DNA of 64,000 nucleotides from Pseudomonas sp. N3-W (GCF_024970185.1 NZ_CP103965.1:3592001-3656000), one strand, 5' to 3'; positions 8,611 to 17,926 are shown, counted from the stretch's first letter. Notes: generated by a model from the sequence alone, not told the origin. Numbers and translations: made by a program.

Positions 8611-9039
8611 AATTTTTAGTTTGCGTACAGCTCATATCTCCGAGCATAACTAGGGCAAGGCAGTTGCCAAGTAAGTTTCGGGCATGCTCGCCAGCACGGC
8701 TTGCCCGGACGGTTACGTTTGAGCATTAAGAGTTTATGTAACAACTGCCACGCTGCTGCTAACAAGATTAAGGCCGTACATATGCAAGAAGACATATACC
8801 GAAGACAAAAACAAGCTGTGAGCCATCATTGAAATCTAGTAGAAGAGAGATAGACCAAGGTGCTGGTGCACAAGATAAATAAAAGTATAAAAATCCATAG
8901 TAAGAACTCCTGCATTCCAGTCTTAAATTTCGGTTTTGTCATAGTTCTATTACCTGAAAAGCTAATGCTGAACTGCCAAAAGGCTTAGTCGCCCCATTTG
9001 AGGTAGTCGCTGATTACCGACAAGAATAGCTGGTGGCCA
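8611..9039. other. junction region between toxin gene and prophage late genes
   Basis: About 430 bp with no firm gene; the left attachment site should lie here or nearby but could not be recognised. A 20-codon hydrophobic frame on the minus strand (8898-8836, preceded by GGAG at a good distance) may encode a small membrane peptide, but this is weak. Confidence 0.4.
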
Positions 9040-9549
9040 TCAACGAGAGACTGATCGCGCATACTCCTGACAAGCGGCGAGCGCAATCAGTGCTTCGTCG
9101 CCGTCACCGGTGATGGCAATAATTCGTTGAGCATGCGCCGGGTCAAGTCGGCCGCGCGCTCCTCCATGAACCACGCCGCTGGCGCCGGGGGTGGCAGGCA
9201 CTGAACTGCAATTGTCTGGATCCGTGGCGTCGAGAAGGACTGACAACCGCAAATCAGAAGTGGCAAGACGATCGCGCAGGCGAGCCTGGTCTTTTTGTGC
9301 ATTGGTCAAAACCTCGTGATGAGTTTGGTCGCTGGCTGCCAGGCGCTGCTCGAGTGCGAGGCGCTTGTCTTGCTCAGCCTGCTGTTGGGTGGCGGTGGTC
9401 ATGGCCAACTGGTTGAGCGCTTCGGCGTGTAGCCGGGCCTGTTCGGCGAACTGCTTGCCGTGGCGCCAGTCCTGGACCTGCCATGCGGCGCCGGCGGCAG
9501 CCAGCGCCAAAGCAAGTGCGGCGATCAGCTTCCACGGTAATGGCGTCAC
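9040..9549 (-). CDS. inner-membrane spanin Rz
   Basis: A 169 aa i-spanin: N-terminal membrane anchor (KLIAALALALAAAGAAW), then a long Gln/Ala/Glu-rich periplasmic coiled coil. With Rz1 it bridges inner and outer membranes and completes lysis. It overlaps the endolysin stop by four bases (ATGA) and holds the whole Rz1 gene in another frame. Confidence 0.85.
   Translation of the reverse strand: MTPLPWKLIAALALALAAAGAAWQVQDWRHGKQFAEQARLHAEALNQLAMTTATQQQAEQDKRLALEQRLAASDQTHHEVLTNAQKDQARLRDRLATSDLRLSVLLDATDPDNCSSVPATPGASGVVHGGARGRLDPAHAQRIIAITGDGDEALIALAACQEYARSVSR
9087..9302 (-). CDS. outer-membrane spanin Rz1, nested in Rz
   Basis: A 71 aa lipoprotein precursor read in the +1 frame inside Rz: MHKKTRLACAIVLPLLICGC has a basic N-terminus, hydrophobic core and lipobox with Cys20; the mature part is Pro-rich (CLPPPAPAAW). 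Nested Rz1 is the lambda arrangement. Confidence 0.85.
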   Translation of the reverse strand: MHKKTRLACAIVLPLLICGCQSFSTPRIQTIAVQCLPPPAPAAWFMEERAADLTRRMLNELLPSPVTATKH

Positions 9550-9974
9550 GACAGGGCCCTCCGCACACCTTCGGACAACACCGAATCCGGATAGGCATAC
9601 CCGGCGTTTTCGTGATGGATGATTGCTTTGACAAAGCCCCCCATCACCACCGGGATAGCCAGATCAATCTCAGCACCAGGTTGGGTGCCGGTGTTCGCTT
9701 CGACGGCGCGCACGTAAGCGGCAGTGTCGTTCTCTATCGAGGGCGCCCAGCGGCTGATAATCGCCTTCACCGTCTTCAGCCCGTGCTTGCGCTGGTACGT
9801 CAGCAGCAACTTGCCCAGGGCTCGGATACCGTTCTCGGGTACGTCAAATCTGGCAAAGCGTTTCTCGATAGCAGGGTCTGGCTTGAGCTGGCCCTGCCAC
9901 TGATTGGCCGGGCTGTAGTCAATGTTTCCGGGGTTGCGGTTGCGGACTCCGCGCGTCTCGGTTGTGGGCATCAC
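9546..9974 (-). CDS. endolysin, lytic-transglycosylase-like
   Basis: A 142 aa protein of the group that begins RGVRNRNPGNIDY and continues with RFDVPENGIRALGKLLLTYQRKHGLKTV; such proteins resemble virion/lytic transglycosylases (PRD1 P7-type) and sit at endolysin positions in Pseudomonas phages. It lies directly before Rz/Rz1 and would cleave peptidoglycan. There is no signal peptide, so it depends on the holins at 34.4-35.1 kb, far away on the map. Confidence 0.75.
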   Translation of the reverse strand: MMPTTETRGVRNRNPGNIDYSPANQWQGQLKPDPAIEKRFARFDVPENGIRALGKLLLTYQRKHGLKTVKAIISRWAPSIENDTAAYVRAVEANTGTQPGAEIDLAIPVVMGGFVKAIIHHENAGYAYPDSVLSEGVRRALS

Positions 9975-9986
9975 TTTTCTCCAGGC

Positions 9987-10011
9987 AAAAAATACCCGCT
10001 CGATGGCGGGT
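9987..10011 (-). terminator. intrinsic terminator between fibre-assembly and endolysin genes
   Basis: Minus-strand stem ACCCGC/GCGGGT, 6-nt loop, then ATTTTTT. Confidence 0.65.
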
Positions 10012-10032
10012 GCGTTGTGCGAGTTCGACGCG

Positions 10033-10737
10033 CTACATCAAATCGGCAGCGTGAACTTCAGGGTCGGCGGCGATCACCGGAACGTCCGGCTCGGCCGGCC
10101 ATACCGGTGCGGCGTACCAGGTCGGTTGGGCGGTGACCTTGCCCAGGGCAAACTTGTAGGCCTTCCAGGCTTTCAGGCTCATCAGCAACGAGGCCTGCTC
10201 CACCTCATCCTCTTCAGTCGCCTCACCGGCATCGATGCCGTAACCCAGGGTGTCGACACGATCCTGAATACGGGCAATCTGCGCCACGGCCCTGGCGTTC
10301 TTGGCAGCCAGCTCTGTTCTGGCCTCGGCCAGTCGCGCCGCTGCCGTCGCTTCCGCCTTCATTTCGGCCGTCACCAGCAGCGCCCAGTCGATTGCGCCGG
10401 CACGTCCCTGCACCGGTGCCCACTCCGGTGCCGGCGTATCGATCGGCGATGGCGGAAGCATTACGGCGCCATCGGGCACATTTTCCAGAGGCGCCGGAAA
10501 AGCCTGCTCTTGGGTGTAGTTCGCCGGGATCGGCAGGAACATGGCCAACCTGATTTCCCCGTCCACCTTATCGATGTCGCCCATGAACCACCTGCTGGTG
10601 ACCGCACCGCCTGGCAGCGTGCCGCCGTCGGCGAGCCGGGTGAAATCAAATACCTCACCATTCACCGTCAGCACGTCGCCACGCTTCTCGATTCGCAAAA
10701 CATCATCGCATCGCGTCGGCCATAATTTGATCCGCAT
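10033..10737 (-). CDS. tail fibre assembly chaperone-like protein
   Basis: 234 aa from ATG 10737, which follows GGGAGGTGGTTCTG. A beta-rich N-terminus, an Ala/Glu helical middle and a C-terminal SLKAWKAYKFALGKVTAQP region resemble Tfa-type chaperones, which help fold the fibre encoded just upstream. Start and fibre stop overlap (TGATG), so translation is coupled. Confidence 0.7.
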   Translation of the reverse strand: MRIKLWPTRCDDVLRIEKRGDVLTVNGEVFDFTRLADGGTLPGGAVTSRWFMGDIDKVDGEIRLAMFLPIPANYTQEQAFPAPLENVPDGAVMLPPSPIDTPAPEWAPVQGRAGAIDWALLVTAEMKAEATAAARLAEARTELAAKNARAVAQIARIQDRVDTLGYGIDAGEATEEDEVEQASLLMSLKAWKAYKFALGKVTAQPTWYAAPVWPAEPDVPVIAADPEVHAADLM

Positions 10738-11516
10738 CAGAACCACCTCCCTATACACAAAATTTTCAAATTACCGATGCTTTGCCCGACCGGGCCGTTC
10801 CTGTACGCGAACGACATACTGGTTTGCGATACCGCGTACGCGCCGACCACGCCGGACGTATCGTAGGTTGCGGAGGGGGCGGCGACGGCATAGCAAAAGA
10901 AATCCCCACTCGCGAACGCCACAGGGACTGCAAAAGGGCCCACTACCGTCGCAGCGTTTGCCGCTACAGGGAAAGGCCCCGCATTTTTAATAATGCTGAT
11001 CAGCGTCCCATCAGCGAACTTGGTGTATGAACCGCTGGAAGTGCTGCCTGACTCAATAATGGCGCCAGTCGGGACACCGCCCGACTGAGCCACCGTGCCG
11101 ACGATATCGGTGATGGCGGTTCTCTTCAGCTCAAGCGCTGTCCTTGCTGCCGCTGCCGTCGTCGCGCCCGTACCACCTTTCGCGATGGGAACGATATTTT
11201 CAGTCGAGACCGCTCCCAGCCCGGCCAGTGTCGAGCCCCACTGCTGGATGATGCTTTGTGCCTGATCGGCGAGCTGCTTCACGTACCCCTGAACTGGGGC
11301 CAGCGTATAGCTCGCGCCGGCGACCGTGGGGCCGGCATATGCCGGGAAGATTGCCAGCACCGTTGCGCTGGCGATATTGGTCACCTCGTGAAGCGCACCA
11401 TTCGGGCCAATAAATGCGTCACCCACCCGGCTGTTCGAGGCAAAATCGGTTCCTACGCCTGTCACACTCGTTGACCCATTTGTGACAGTTACTTTTCCGT
11501 CTCTGTACCACGGCAT
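10737..11516 (-). CDS. tail fibre / receptor-binding protein
   Basis: 259 aa. N-terminus (MPWYRDGKVTVTNGSTSVTGVGTDF) is the usual virion-attachment start of Pseudomonas siphovirus fibres; the middle has the fibre motif PIAKGGTGATTAAAARTAL; the C-terminus is beta-rich and probably binds the receptor. Short for a fibre, so it may be an adapter plus tip. Confidence 0.8.
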   Translation of the reverse strand: MPWYRDGKVTVTNGSTSVTGVGTDFASNSRVGDAFIGPNGALHEVTNIASATVLAIFPAYAGPTVAGASYTLAPVQGYVKQLADQAQSIIQQWGSTLAGLGAVSTENIVPIAKGGTGATTAAAARTALELKRTAITDIVGTVAQSGGVPTGAIIESGSTSSGSYTKFADGTLISIIKNAGPFPVAANAATVVGPFAVPVAFASGDFFCYAVAAPSATYDTSGVVGAYAVSQTSMSFAYRNGPVGQSIGNLKILCIGRWF

Positions 11517-11539
11517 AAAGCTTCCTTAATTTGATCAAT

Positions 11540-11560
11540 AAAAAACCCGCACTGGGCGGG
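11540..11560 (-). terminator. intrinsic terminator upstream of the fibre gene
   Basis: Minus-strand hairpin with CCCGC/GCGGG stem followed by a T-run, located between the tail-tip gene ending at 11580 and the fibre start. Confidence 0.65.
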
Positions 11561-11579
11561 CAAATAATTTCGAGATAAT

Positions 11580-12245
11580 TCAATCGCTAATTTTTGCAAA
11601 AACCACAGGCAGAGAAAAATCAAAGGGGTTATTTAATGCGGTAGTTCTAAACCAGAGCTGTGAGGTAGCGAAATCAAAAAGAATTCCTGTTAACCTTCCG
11701 ATATTGTCACCCGACAACATACGCATACTTGCATTGTTTATCATCAGGCATTCATTGGTCAGCGAACTGAGCGGCGCCGAATACCAATTAGTATAAAACC
11801 CCTGCGCATTTTGCGTGGACTTTACATACGTCCAGTTCTGATAGAAGCGAGTGAACGCCGCTACCTGCATACCGCTATCGAAGAGCAGCTTGCCAGCCCC
11901 ATCCCATAACTTCATCCCGAAAGCAGCGCTCGGTGATGCTGCGAACCCTCCAACAAAGTACTTGCCTGTCGGCGCATAGTTGTACGCACCAATCACTGTC
12001 ATCCCTGTCCAATTTCCAGGTAACCCAATCAAGCCGCTGCCGATGGTTACTTGCCCACCGTTATTGTCGGGCCTCAAAAAAATGAGCGGAGGCTCTTGTG
12101 TCGTAATCGCCGGGTTAAATGTAACGGTAGCGGCCCCGCCTCCCCCTGAATACCGACCTGATTGCAAAACACATAACCGTGCATACTCCGAATCAATGGA
12201 AACAACACCGGCGTCATTTACAACGGTTAGGCCAAATCCAGCCAT
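11580..12245 (-). CDS. putative tail-tip accessory protein
   Basis: 221 aa from ATG 12245 (GAGGTGGTATTG upstream; the longer frame lacks a site). Gly-rich, beta-strand-rich, with PPLIFLRPDNNGGQVTIGSG. No clear family. Follows the 107 aa gene by a TGATG overlap and lies between gpJ and the fibre, suggesting a distal-tail part; the 12245-12568 product shares its composition. Confidence 0.55.
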   Translation of the reverse strand: MAGFGLTVVNDAGVVSIDSEYARLCVLQSGRYSGGGGAATVTFNPAITTQEPPLIFLRPDNNGGQVTIGSGLIGLPGNWTGMTVIGAYNYAPTGKYFVGGFAASPSAAFGMKLWDGAGKLLFDSGMQVAAFTRFYQNWTYVKSTQNAQGFYTNWYSAPLSSLTNECLMINNASMRMLSGDNIGRLTGILFDFATSQLWFRTTALNNPFDFSLPVVFAKISD

Positions 12246-12568
12246 CAATACCACCTCATGACAATAAGCCTCATAGTGCTTTGCGAGCACTGCGTACCGG
12301 CGTACCCTTTGATAAAGTTCCTCACATAGGCGATGCCGTCAGCCATTTCCGCTTCAAGTTGCCGATCCGAGGCAGAGGCGACACCGATCGGCAGGACGAT
12401 TGCCACGGCATTGCTTGTGTTGCAGCCCGGCACCGAAAATTGCTGAGTTGCTTTACCCCCAGCCCCCGCGAAAGAAACGACCGACGACACAACAATGCGC
12501 CAGGTCGCGGTGTCGGTGTTGAACTGGAGGGCGCCATTACTCCCCCATATCCGCATTCCAAAACTCAT
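12245..12568 (-). CDS. small tail-tip associated protein
   Basis: 107 aa, beginning MSFGMRIWGSNGALQFN, a start typical of small proteins directly after gpJ in Pseudomonas siphoviruses. Overlaps the gpJ stop by four bases. Function unknown; position implies a distal-tail role. Confidence 0.6.
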   Translation of the reverse strand: MSFGMRIWGSNGALQFNTDTATWRIVVSSVVSFAGAGGKATQQFSVPGCNTSNAVAIVLPIGVASASDRQLEAEMADGIAYVRNFIKGYAGTQCSQSTMRLIVMRWY

Positions 12569-15500
12569 GCCGCGAGATCTCCCAGTTGCACGCGTAAGAC
12601 GCCGCTCACGTCGTAGACCTTCACTGCGCGATTTGTAATTGTCAGGCGACCACCGCCCGCGACCACGCCGTTTATTTCAAGCGCGCCGTCTTTGCTCAAG
12701 ATCCAGCCGGAATAACCCGCAATGTAGTTGGTTGAACTGATGTAGCTGCCGATCTTGGCATTGGTGATCGTGCCATCCTGGATGAACGCATCCCGAATAA
12801 ACGTCTGCCCACCCGCTACCGCGAACGGCGAGACAGGTGTGCCGTTGGCCAGGTTTAGCAACATGAAGGTGTCGGCCCTGACGACAAACTGCGACGACAC
12901 TCCAGACGGATCTACCTGAAGACCCAGCCCGAACGAAGCGGCGTACTTTTGCCCGCCTGCGGTGGTCTCCATTTTTACCGACCACAGCGTTTCCATCTTG
13001 CCCTCGGCCGTTGCCTGGGCCTTGGATACCGTCTGTACGGCGGCGGCATTGCCATTGATCGATGCCTGCAACTGCTCCGAGCGTTCAACCTGGGCTTTAT
13101 CCGCCGTGGCCAGGGCGCGGGTTTCCTGCGCAAACAGCGCTGTGCTCTGCCAATCCTTGATCACCCCCGATAGCGCTCCGTCACCGGTATCATCCCTGCC
13201 CATGGAGTACACCGCTCGCACGGTATTCTTCACGCCGGCCACTGCTTCATCAGTGGCCGCTTGAGCAGTCTCAACCTGCTGAATGTCCGCTGCGTTGCCA
13301 TCGACGCCCGCCTTCAATTGGTCCAGGCGTTCCGCGGTGGCCAGCTTGTCGGACGCGACCACAGTTTCCAGCGAGCGGATGCCGGCCTTGTTCTCGCCCA
13401 CCGCTGCATCCAGTGCCGTGGTGCGCTCGACCTGCGCCAGATTATCGGAAGCCTGAACCTTCACCTGCTGCGCAAACGACGCGCTGACCTCCCAGTCGTT
13501 GATAACCCCGGCCAGCGATGCCGATCCATCGTCAGCACGGTATGCCGCCCGCAGCGACTGCAAGGCCGTTGCCGAAGCAGTGACCTTGCCGTCCACCTCG
13601 GTGATCTTGGTGGTGTTGAGCGCCACCTGCTCGGCCAGCGCGTTGGCGGATTGCAAAAGGGTTCCGACATCTGTCCAGTAGCTGGCGTTTGGTGGTGCCG
13701 TGTCGACTGGCACTGCTTCGATTGCCTGATACAGGTGCTGGCCCTGCCGAACGATCTCGCCGATGACGTACGTCTTCGCTGGGTCATACACCAAGGCATC
13801 GGTCACCTGATCAATCAGCTCGGCCAGCTCCTCTTTGGCCTGACCCAGGCGATCATTCACCGACCCCGGCCCGCTGCCAGAAATCAAATCAATCTCATCC
13901 AGCAAGTGCTTTCCGAGCTCCGTCTCAGTGATCTTGCCGGTCAACAAGTCGAGAATCGGCGCTGCTTCCGAGCTGGCCTGCCCCATCACCCCGCTGCCTA
14001 CCGGGTAGAACGGCCCCACGTTGCCGGTCCGATCCACCAGGCGCGCCCAGAAGAACAACGTGGCACCGGCCTTCAGCTGCTGCAGGCTGTAGTCGCTTTG
14101 TGGGTAGGCCAGATCCGCCAGCTTGGTCGCGTCTGGCAGGCTCGTGGTCTGCCCATACCAGATTTCCGTGCGCTGAGTGTCCTCGGCGCCGGCGGGGAAG
14201 CCCCACTTCAAGCTGATGCCGAACAGCAGCGGCGTGGCCGTGAGGAATGACACCGCTGGCGGCAGGCCTTCCTTGCCCTTGAGGTTGGTCAGCATCGAGC
14301 TGCGCCAGATAGAAGAGATATCGAAGGCGCTGACGGCGCGGACACGGGCCAGGTAGGCGCCGGCGTAGATGCCGACCACGTCCACGCTGGTCGTGCCGAC
14401 ACGCTGCAGCTTGATCCAGTTGCCGCTGTCCTTGCGCCACTCGACGTCATACGCGACGGCGCCGTTCACTGCCGGCCAGGTGACGGTCATGGTGGCGACG
14501 GCAATGCCCTGGGACACGACCGCGTTCGACGTGACGGTGACACTGGCCGGCGCCGGGACGACGGTGATCGGGATGACGCTGATCGGGCGCTCTTCCAGCC
14601 GGGCACCCGTATCGATAAAGGCAAATTTTCCCGGTTCGTATTGCAGGGCGCTGATTTCGAACTCGCCCTCGGCGGTGCGCTTGGTCCGCAATACGCGGTA
14701 CAGAGGAATCGCCAGGTCATCAGCATCCAGCGCCCATTGCAACTGCGGTAATGGCGGTTCGCTGTAGCTGGTGGTTACGGTCACGGCTCGGCCCTTGACG
14801 CTCTGCACTGTGCGCCCCTCGGCACGGCCGCCCGGAAGGTTGAGAATCAACCGGTCACCGGCCTTTGCCTGGGTATCACAGTCGAGCGTCACGACCCGGC
14901 CAGTGGCGGCCGAGATGCGGCCACCGACCGCGCGGCCCGCCAGCAGCGAGTCCGCTACCGGGATGATATGTCCCGGCAGCGGAATCACGCCCTCCATGCC
15001 GGTTTTGAACGACACAGTGCGGTCCTGATTGTTGCTGAGGATCGCCCACTTGCCTCGGCGCTGAGCCTCAGATGCGCGGGTGCAGCCAATGGCGCTGAGC
15101 TCGGTCGGTTTGTCGCCCATGCGCCGCTGGAGAGCCAGATCCGCGAATGGAATGACGTCGGTGTCGTAGTTGTTTGCCGGGTTGTCGTAGCTGACTAGGG
15201 CTCGGGTGTAGCGGGTCTTCGCCGAGGCGCTGCCGTAGGAGAACTTGCCGTCGATGACATTAGCCCGAGTGAAGACGTAGTCGTAGTCCTGCGCACGCGG
15301 CATGTCGGCCTGCATCACCAGTTGGCCCTGAGCCCAGTAGGTCATGCCCCGGTAAATGCCGGCAATGTCACGCAGCAGCGACCAGGCATCTGCCTTGCAC
15401 TGAAGGTTCATGTCACACAGGAAGCGCGGTTCGGTGCCGCCGAGGCCATTCGGTACAAGCTGATCGCAGTACTGGGCGATCCGGTACAGCTCCCACTTGT

Positions 15501-16422
15501 CGACCATGTACGACTTGATGCGTTTGCCCAGGCCGAAACGGTCTTCTGTGCAAATTCCGTAAGTGATCCAGGCCGGGTTGTTAGTCCACGCCTGTTTCAT
15601 GCTGCCGTCCCAGGTGCCGGTGTAAGTCCGGGCGATTGGGTCGTAGTTGCTGGGCACCTGCCATTTGCGCGCACGACACTTCACAGTGACGGCTGGAATG
15701 TTGGTGAACTGCTCGGCGTCAAACTCGATGTAAAGCAGTGCGGTATTCGGATAGCGCAACTTGGCGTCGATCACTTCGGTCATACCGGCGATCAGCATGG
15801 TGTCGGCAATTTTGTCGCTTGTCTGGTTGGGAGTGAGACGACGAACCCGAATCTGCCAGCCTGTGGTGGCGTGCGGCAGATCGATTCGGCGCGAGCGCTC
15901 GTAGCGCGTTGTGGTCTTGCCGTCGACCGCGTCCACCAGCACCTGCTGATAGGCGCCGCCGTCAGTGGCCACGTCAATGGCATAGTCGATTCGGTAGCCG
16001 TTGGTGTTGCCTTCGTCATCCACGCTTGCCAGCCGAGGGAATGCAAAGCGCATGCGCACAGCTGAAAGCTGGGTATTGGCGATCGAGCGAACCCACGGGG
16101 AATCACTGCGCAGTTCAATATTAAGCGACGTCTCGCTCTCTACCGCTGGAATGCCGGGGACGTATGACTGATCGACAGAGCCCGAGCGCCAATCCCATTT
16201 CACGTTCGGGAAGTTGTAGTTACCACTCGCATCCCGAATCGGTGTGTTGTCCAGGAAGATGCTGTAGTCGGTCGGGATCTCGTCAAACTCTCCCTCGCCT
16301 ACGGCAATCAGCATTTTCGCCAGGTTCGTCGAGCGCAGGCTGTCGCTGGCTTCGACCGGCGATTTCGGCTTACTGCTGCCGCCCTTCTCGCCGTGGATAT
16401 CGATCTTCTTTGCTGCGCCCAT
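12565..16422 (-). CDS. J: tail tip / host-specificity protein J
   Basis: About 1285 aa, homologous to lambda gpJ. The N-terminus (GAAKKIDIHGEKG...SLRSTNLAKMLIAVGEGE) is diagnostic, followed by the YxAGLQPNxFN-like baseplate-hub region, fibronectin-like modules near 640-800, and a helical stalk with repeats around residues 960-1150 (ALDAAVGENKAGI, QLKAGVDGNAADI, QLQASINGNAAAV). It determines receptor binding. ATG 16422 follows CTGGAGGAAAGC. Confidence 0.92.
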   Translation of the reverse strand: MGAAKKIDIHGEKGGSSKPKSPVEASDSLRSTNLAKMLIAVGEGEFDEIPTDYSIFLDNTPIRDASGNYNFPNVKWDWRSGSVDQSYVPGIPAVESETSLNIELRSDSPWVRSIANTQLSAVRMRFAFPRLASVDDEGNTNGYRIDYAIDVATDGGAYQQVLVDAVDGKTTTRYERSRRIDLPHATTGWQIRVRRLTPNQTSDKIADTMLIAGMTEVIDAKLRYPNTALLYIEFDAEQFTNIPAVTVKCRARKWQVPSNYDPIARTYTGTWDGSMKQAWTNNPAWITYGICTEDRFGLGKRIKSYMVDKWELYRIAQYCDQLVPNGLGGTEPRFLCDMNLQCKADAWSLLRDIAGIYRGMTYWAQGQLVMQADMPRAQDYDYVFTRANVIDGKFSYGSASAKTRYTRALVSYDNPANNYDTDVIPFADLALQRRMGDKPTELSAIGCTRASEAQRRGKWAILSNNQDRTVSFKTGMEGVIPLPGHIIPVADSLLAGRAVGGRISAATGRVVTLDCDTQAKAGDRLILNLPGGRAEGRTVQSVKGRAVTVTTSYSEPPLPQLQWALDADDLAIPLYRVLRTKRTAEGEFEISALQYEPGKFAFIDTGARLEERPISVIPITVVPAPASVTVTSNAVVSQGIAVATMTVTWPAVNGAVAYDVEWRKDSGNWIKLQRVGTTSVDVVGIYAGAYLARVRAVSAFDISSIWRSSMLTNLKGKEGLPPAVSFLTATPLLFGISLKWGFPAGAEDTQRTEIWYGQTTSLPDATKLADLAYPQSDYSLQQLKAGATLFFWARLVDRTGNVGPFYPVGSGVMGQASSEAAPILDLLTGKITETELGKHLLDEIDLISGSGPGSVNDRLGQAKEELAELIDQVTDALVYDPAKTYVIGEIVRQGQHLYQAIEAVPVDTAPPNASYWTDVGTLLQSANALAEQVALNTTKITEVDGKVTASATALQSLRAAYRADDGSASLAGVINDWEVSASFAQQVKVQASDNLAQVERTTALDAAVGENKAGIRSLETVVASDKLATAERLDQLKAGVDGNAADIQQVETAQAATDEAVAGVKNTVRAVYSMGRDDTGDGALSGVIKDWQSTALFAQETRALATADKAQVERSEQLQASINGNAAAVQTVSKAQATAEGKMETLWSVKMETTAGGQKYAASFGLGLQVDPSGVSSQFVVRADTFMLLNLANGTPVSPFAVAGGQTFIRDAFIQDGTITNAKIGSYISSTNYIAGYSGWILSKDGALEINGVVAGGGRLTITNRAVKVYDVSGVLRVQLGDLAA

Positions 16423-16437
16423 GCTTTCCTCCAGGCG

Positions 16438-16463
16438 AAAAAAAAACCGCCTCATGGGCGGCC
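16438..16463 (-). terminator. intrinsic terminator between I and J
   Basis: Minus-strand stem CCGCC/GGCGG, 5-nt loop, then eight or more T. It lies directly upstream of the J ribosome-binding site. Confidence 0.7.
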
Positions 16464-16480
16464 TGCTTGCTGAGTTCTGG

Positions 16481-17071
16481 TTATGTTTTGTCTTCGGCGT
16501 AGATCGATGCAGAGATGATCATGCCGCCCCACCGGCGGTCACCGATGCAGATTGGAACCGGGTTGCCACTGGCGGTAGTGTTTTTGGCACTGCCGAAGGC
16601 GTAGGACGGCGCGTTCTCTGGGGAAGTACTTTGTTTCAGGCCTGATGCCTGAGGGCTAAGCATTTGCACCACCCCCCCGGCAACAAGGCCAACCCCAAGC
16701 TGAACGGCCCATGGTTGCCCGAAGTAGGAGCCAGCCACGATAAGCACTGCACCAATGACTGTCTGAAGTAGCCCCGCTCGCTTGCTGCCCGCAATTACCG
16801 GGACTATTCGGATTTCTTGAGTGCCTCCCAGGGAAAAGTCTTTCTCGGGCGCATTCTTGCGATTACGGAATATTGCGAAACGCATCCCTCGCCGCTCAAG
16901 GTTTTTGATAGCCGCCTCGAAACCATCCAGCGTGCATTTCAGGGCTTTAAAGGCCTCACCTACCGATTTGCTTCCGAGCTCTCTGTAGTGGATTCGACCG
17001 AAAAGTTTGATCAGCGGACCTGAAAGCAGGATGGTAGTCATCGACTGATTGGTGCTTGTAATTGTCGCCAC
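16481..17071 (-). CDS. I: tail assembly protein I
   Basis: 196 aa, lambda gpI-like: N-terminal ubiquitin-like fold (LLSGPLIKLFGRIHYRELGSKS), a hydrophobic pair of helices in the middle (AGLLQTVIGAVLIVAGSYFG, then VQLGVGLVAGGVVQML) and a C-terminal SYAFGSAKNTTASGNPVPI loop. Needed for tail-tip assembly. Starts at GTG with GGAGGAACCT upstream. Confidence 0.85.
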   Translation of the reverse strand: MATITSTNQSMTTILLSGPLIKLFGRIHYRELGSKSVGEAFKALKCTLDGFEAAIKNLERRGMRFAIFRNRKNAPEKDFSLGGTQEIRIVPVIAGSKRAGLLQTVIGAVLIVAGSYFGQPWAVQLGVGLVAGGVVQMLSPQASGLKQSTSPENAPSYAFGSAKNTTASGNPVPICIGDRRWGGMIISASIYAEDKT

Positions 17072-17088
17072 AGGTTCCTCCAGGCGTT

Positions 17089-17110
17089 AAAAAACCGCCC
17101 TGAGGCGGTT
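17089..17110 (-). terminator. intrinsic terminator between lipoprotein and I genes
   Basis: Stem AACCGCC/GGCGGTT with 4-nt loop and a T-run on the minus strand; a weak T-run also exists on the other side. Confidence 0.65.
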
Positions 17111-17113
17111 TCG

Positions 17114-17512
17114 TTAAAACGATGTCGGTGATAAATCCATGCTCATCGCCGAGTCGATGGATATTCGGAAACGCTTTGTATTCCCTGGTTTGATGCTGGC
17201 CTCGCGCTCTTTCAGGCCGCTGCCGCAAGCCGAGGCTGAGATTATGTGATCACCCGCCGGCACGAAAAACTTTGCAGTTTCTCCCGAACCGATCTCGGCT
17301 GATTTCAGACCATCGATACTAATCGTCGTATTGCAGCCGCCACCTACAAACCCGGTATCGCGGGTCACAATCAATGTTGAGTGATTGGTGATTGGCTTCT
17401 GATACAAGAACAGTCTCGATGCCGGAACGGGATCAGCTTTCCCTGACGGAACCGGCGACGTCGCACACCCCGCCAGCAGCGCCATCGCCACAACCCCTAT
17501 CAAAACTCGCAT
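17114..17512 (-). CDS. prophage lipoprotein, DUF2846-like, paralogue A
   Basis: 132 aa with a lipoprotein signal (MRVLIGVVAMALLAGC, Cys16), then ASRLFLYQ, TLIVTRDTGFVGGGC, a SIDG turn and FVPAGDHII, the strand pattern of DUF2846-type outer-membrane lipoproteins. A second copy lies just upstream. Placement between tail genes K and I, where no tail function is expected, suggests a lysogenic-conversion gene, for example superinfection exclusion. Confidence 0.75.
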   Translation of the reverse strand: MRVLIGVVAMALLAGCATSPVPSGKADPVPASRLFLYQKPITNHSTLIVTRDTGFVGGGCNTTISIDGLKSAEIGSGETAKFFVPAGDHIISASACGSGLKEREASIKPGNTKRFRISIDSAMSMDLSPTSF

Positions 17513-17527
17513 GAACTGACCTCCTTG

Positions 17528-17926
17528 TTAGTAAGCGGTCGGCGTTAAATAAAAACCCCCGCCATCGAGAGATATTCTGCGCCGGATTGTTTCGCCGGGT
17601 TTGACATCGATTTCCGCCTCGTGGACGGTTCCACCAAACATGGTGCTCGGCTTAATGCCAAGGATGTGTTTGCCCGAACCGATACCGAACGTAGCAACCT
17701 CACTGGAGGCAAATTCAGCCGCGAGCTTACCGTCAATGAAGATGCTGTAATTGACGCCTGAGCCGAACGCTCCAGAATCCCGGGTAACGATCAGCTTCGA
17801 GTCACTCTTGTTTGTGAATGCATGTAGCCTCGATGGCGGAACTGGATCAGCTTCATCAACAGATATAGGTGATGTGGAACATCCCGCTAGCGCCACCAGC
17901 GCCAAGGCTCCTACGAACAATTTCAT
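17528..17926 (-). CDS. prophage lipoprotein, DUF2846-like, paralogue B
   Basis: 132 aa, lipobox LVALAGC. Same layout as its neighbour (PVPPSRLHAF, KLIVTRDSGAFGSG, FIDGKLAAE, GSGKHILGI, VKPGETIRRRISLD), so the two are a tandem duplication that has diverged. ATG 17926 is chosen: AAAGGAG is 8 nt away, whereas it abuts the alternative GTG. Confidence 0.75.
   Translation of the reverse strand: MKLFVGALALVALAGCSTSPISVDEADPVPPSRLHAFTNKSDSKLIVTRDSGAFGSGVNYSIFIDGKLAAEFASSEVATFGIGSGKHILGIKPSTMFGGTVHEAEIDVKPGETIRRRISLDGGGFYLTPTAY

Noticed and set aside
8836..8898. 20-codon hydrophobic frame on the minus strand with a good ribosome-binding site
   Set aside because: Too short and without support from context; noted only in the junction entry.
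8611..9039. attL core matching the attR region
   Set aside because: Comparison by eye of 60237-60318 with the left flank gave no shared word longer than about 8 bp; not called.
13261..14250. Long plus-strand open frame inside gpJ
   Set aside because: Antisense to a clear gpJ coding region, with no ribosome-binding site or recognisable motif.
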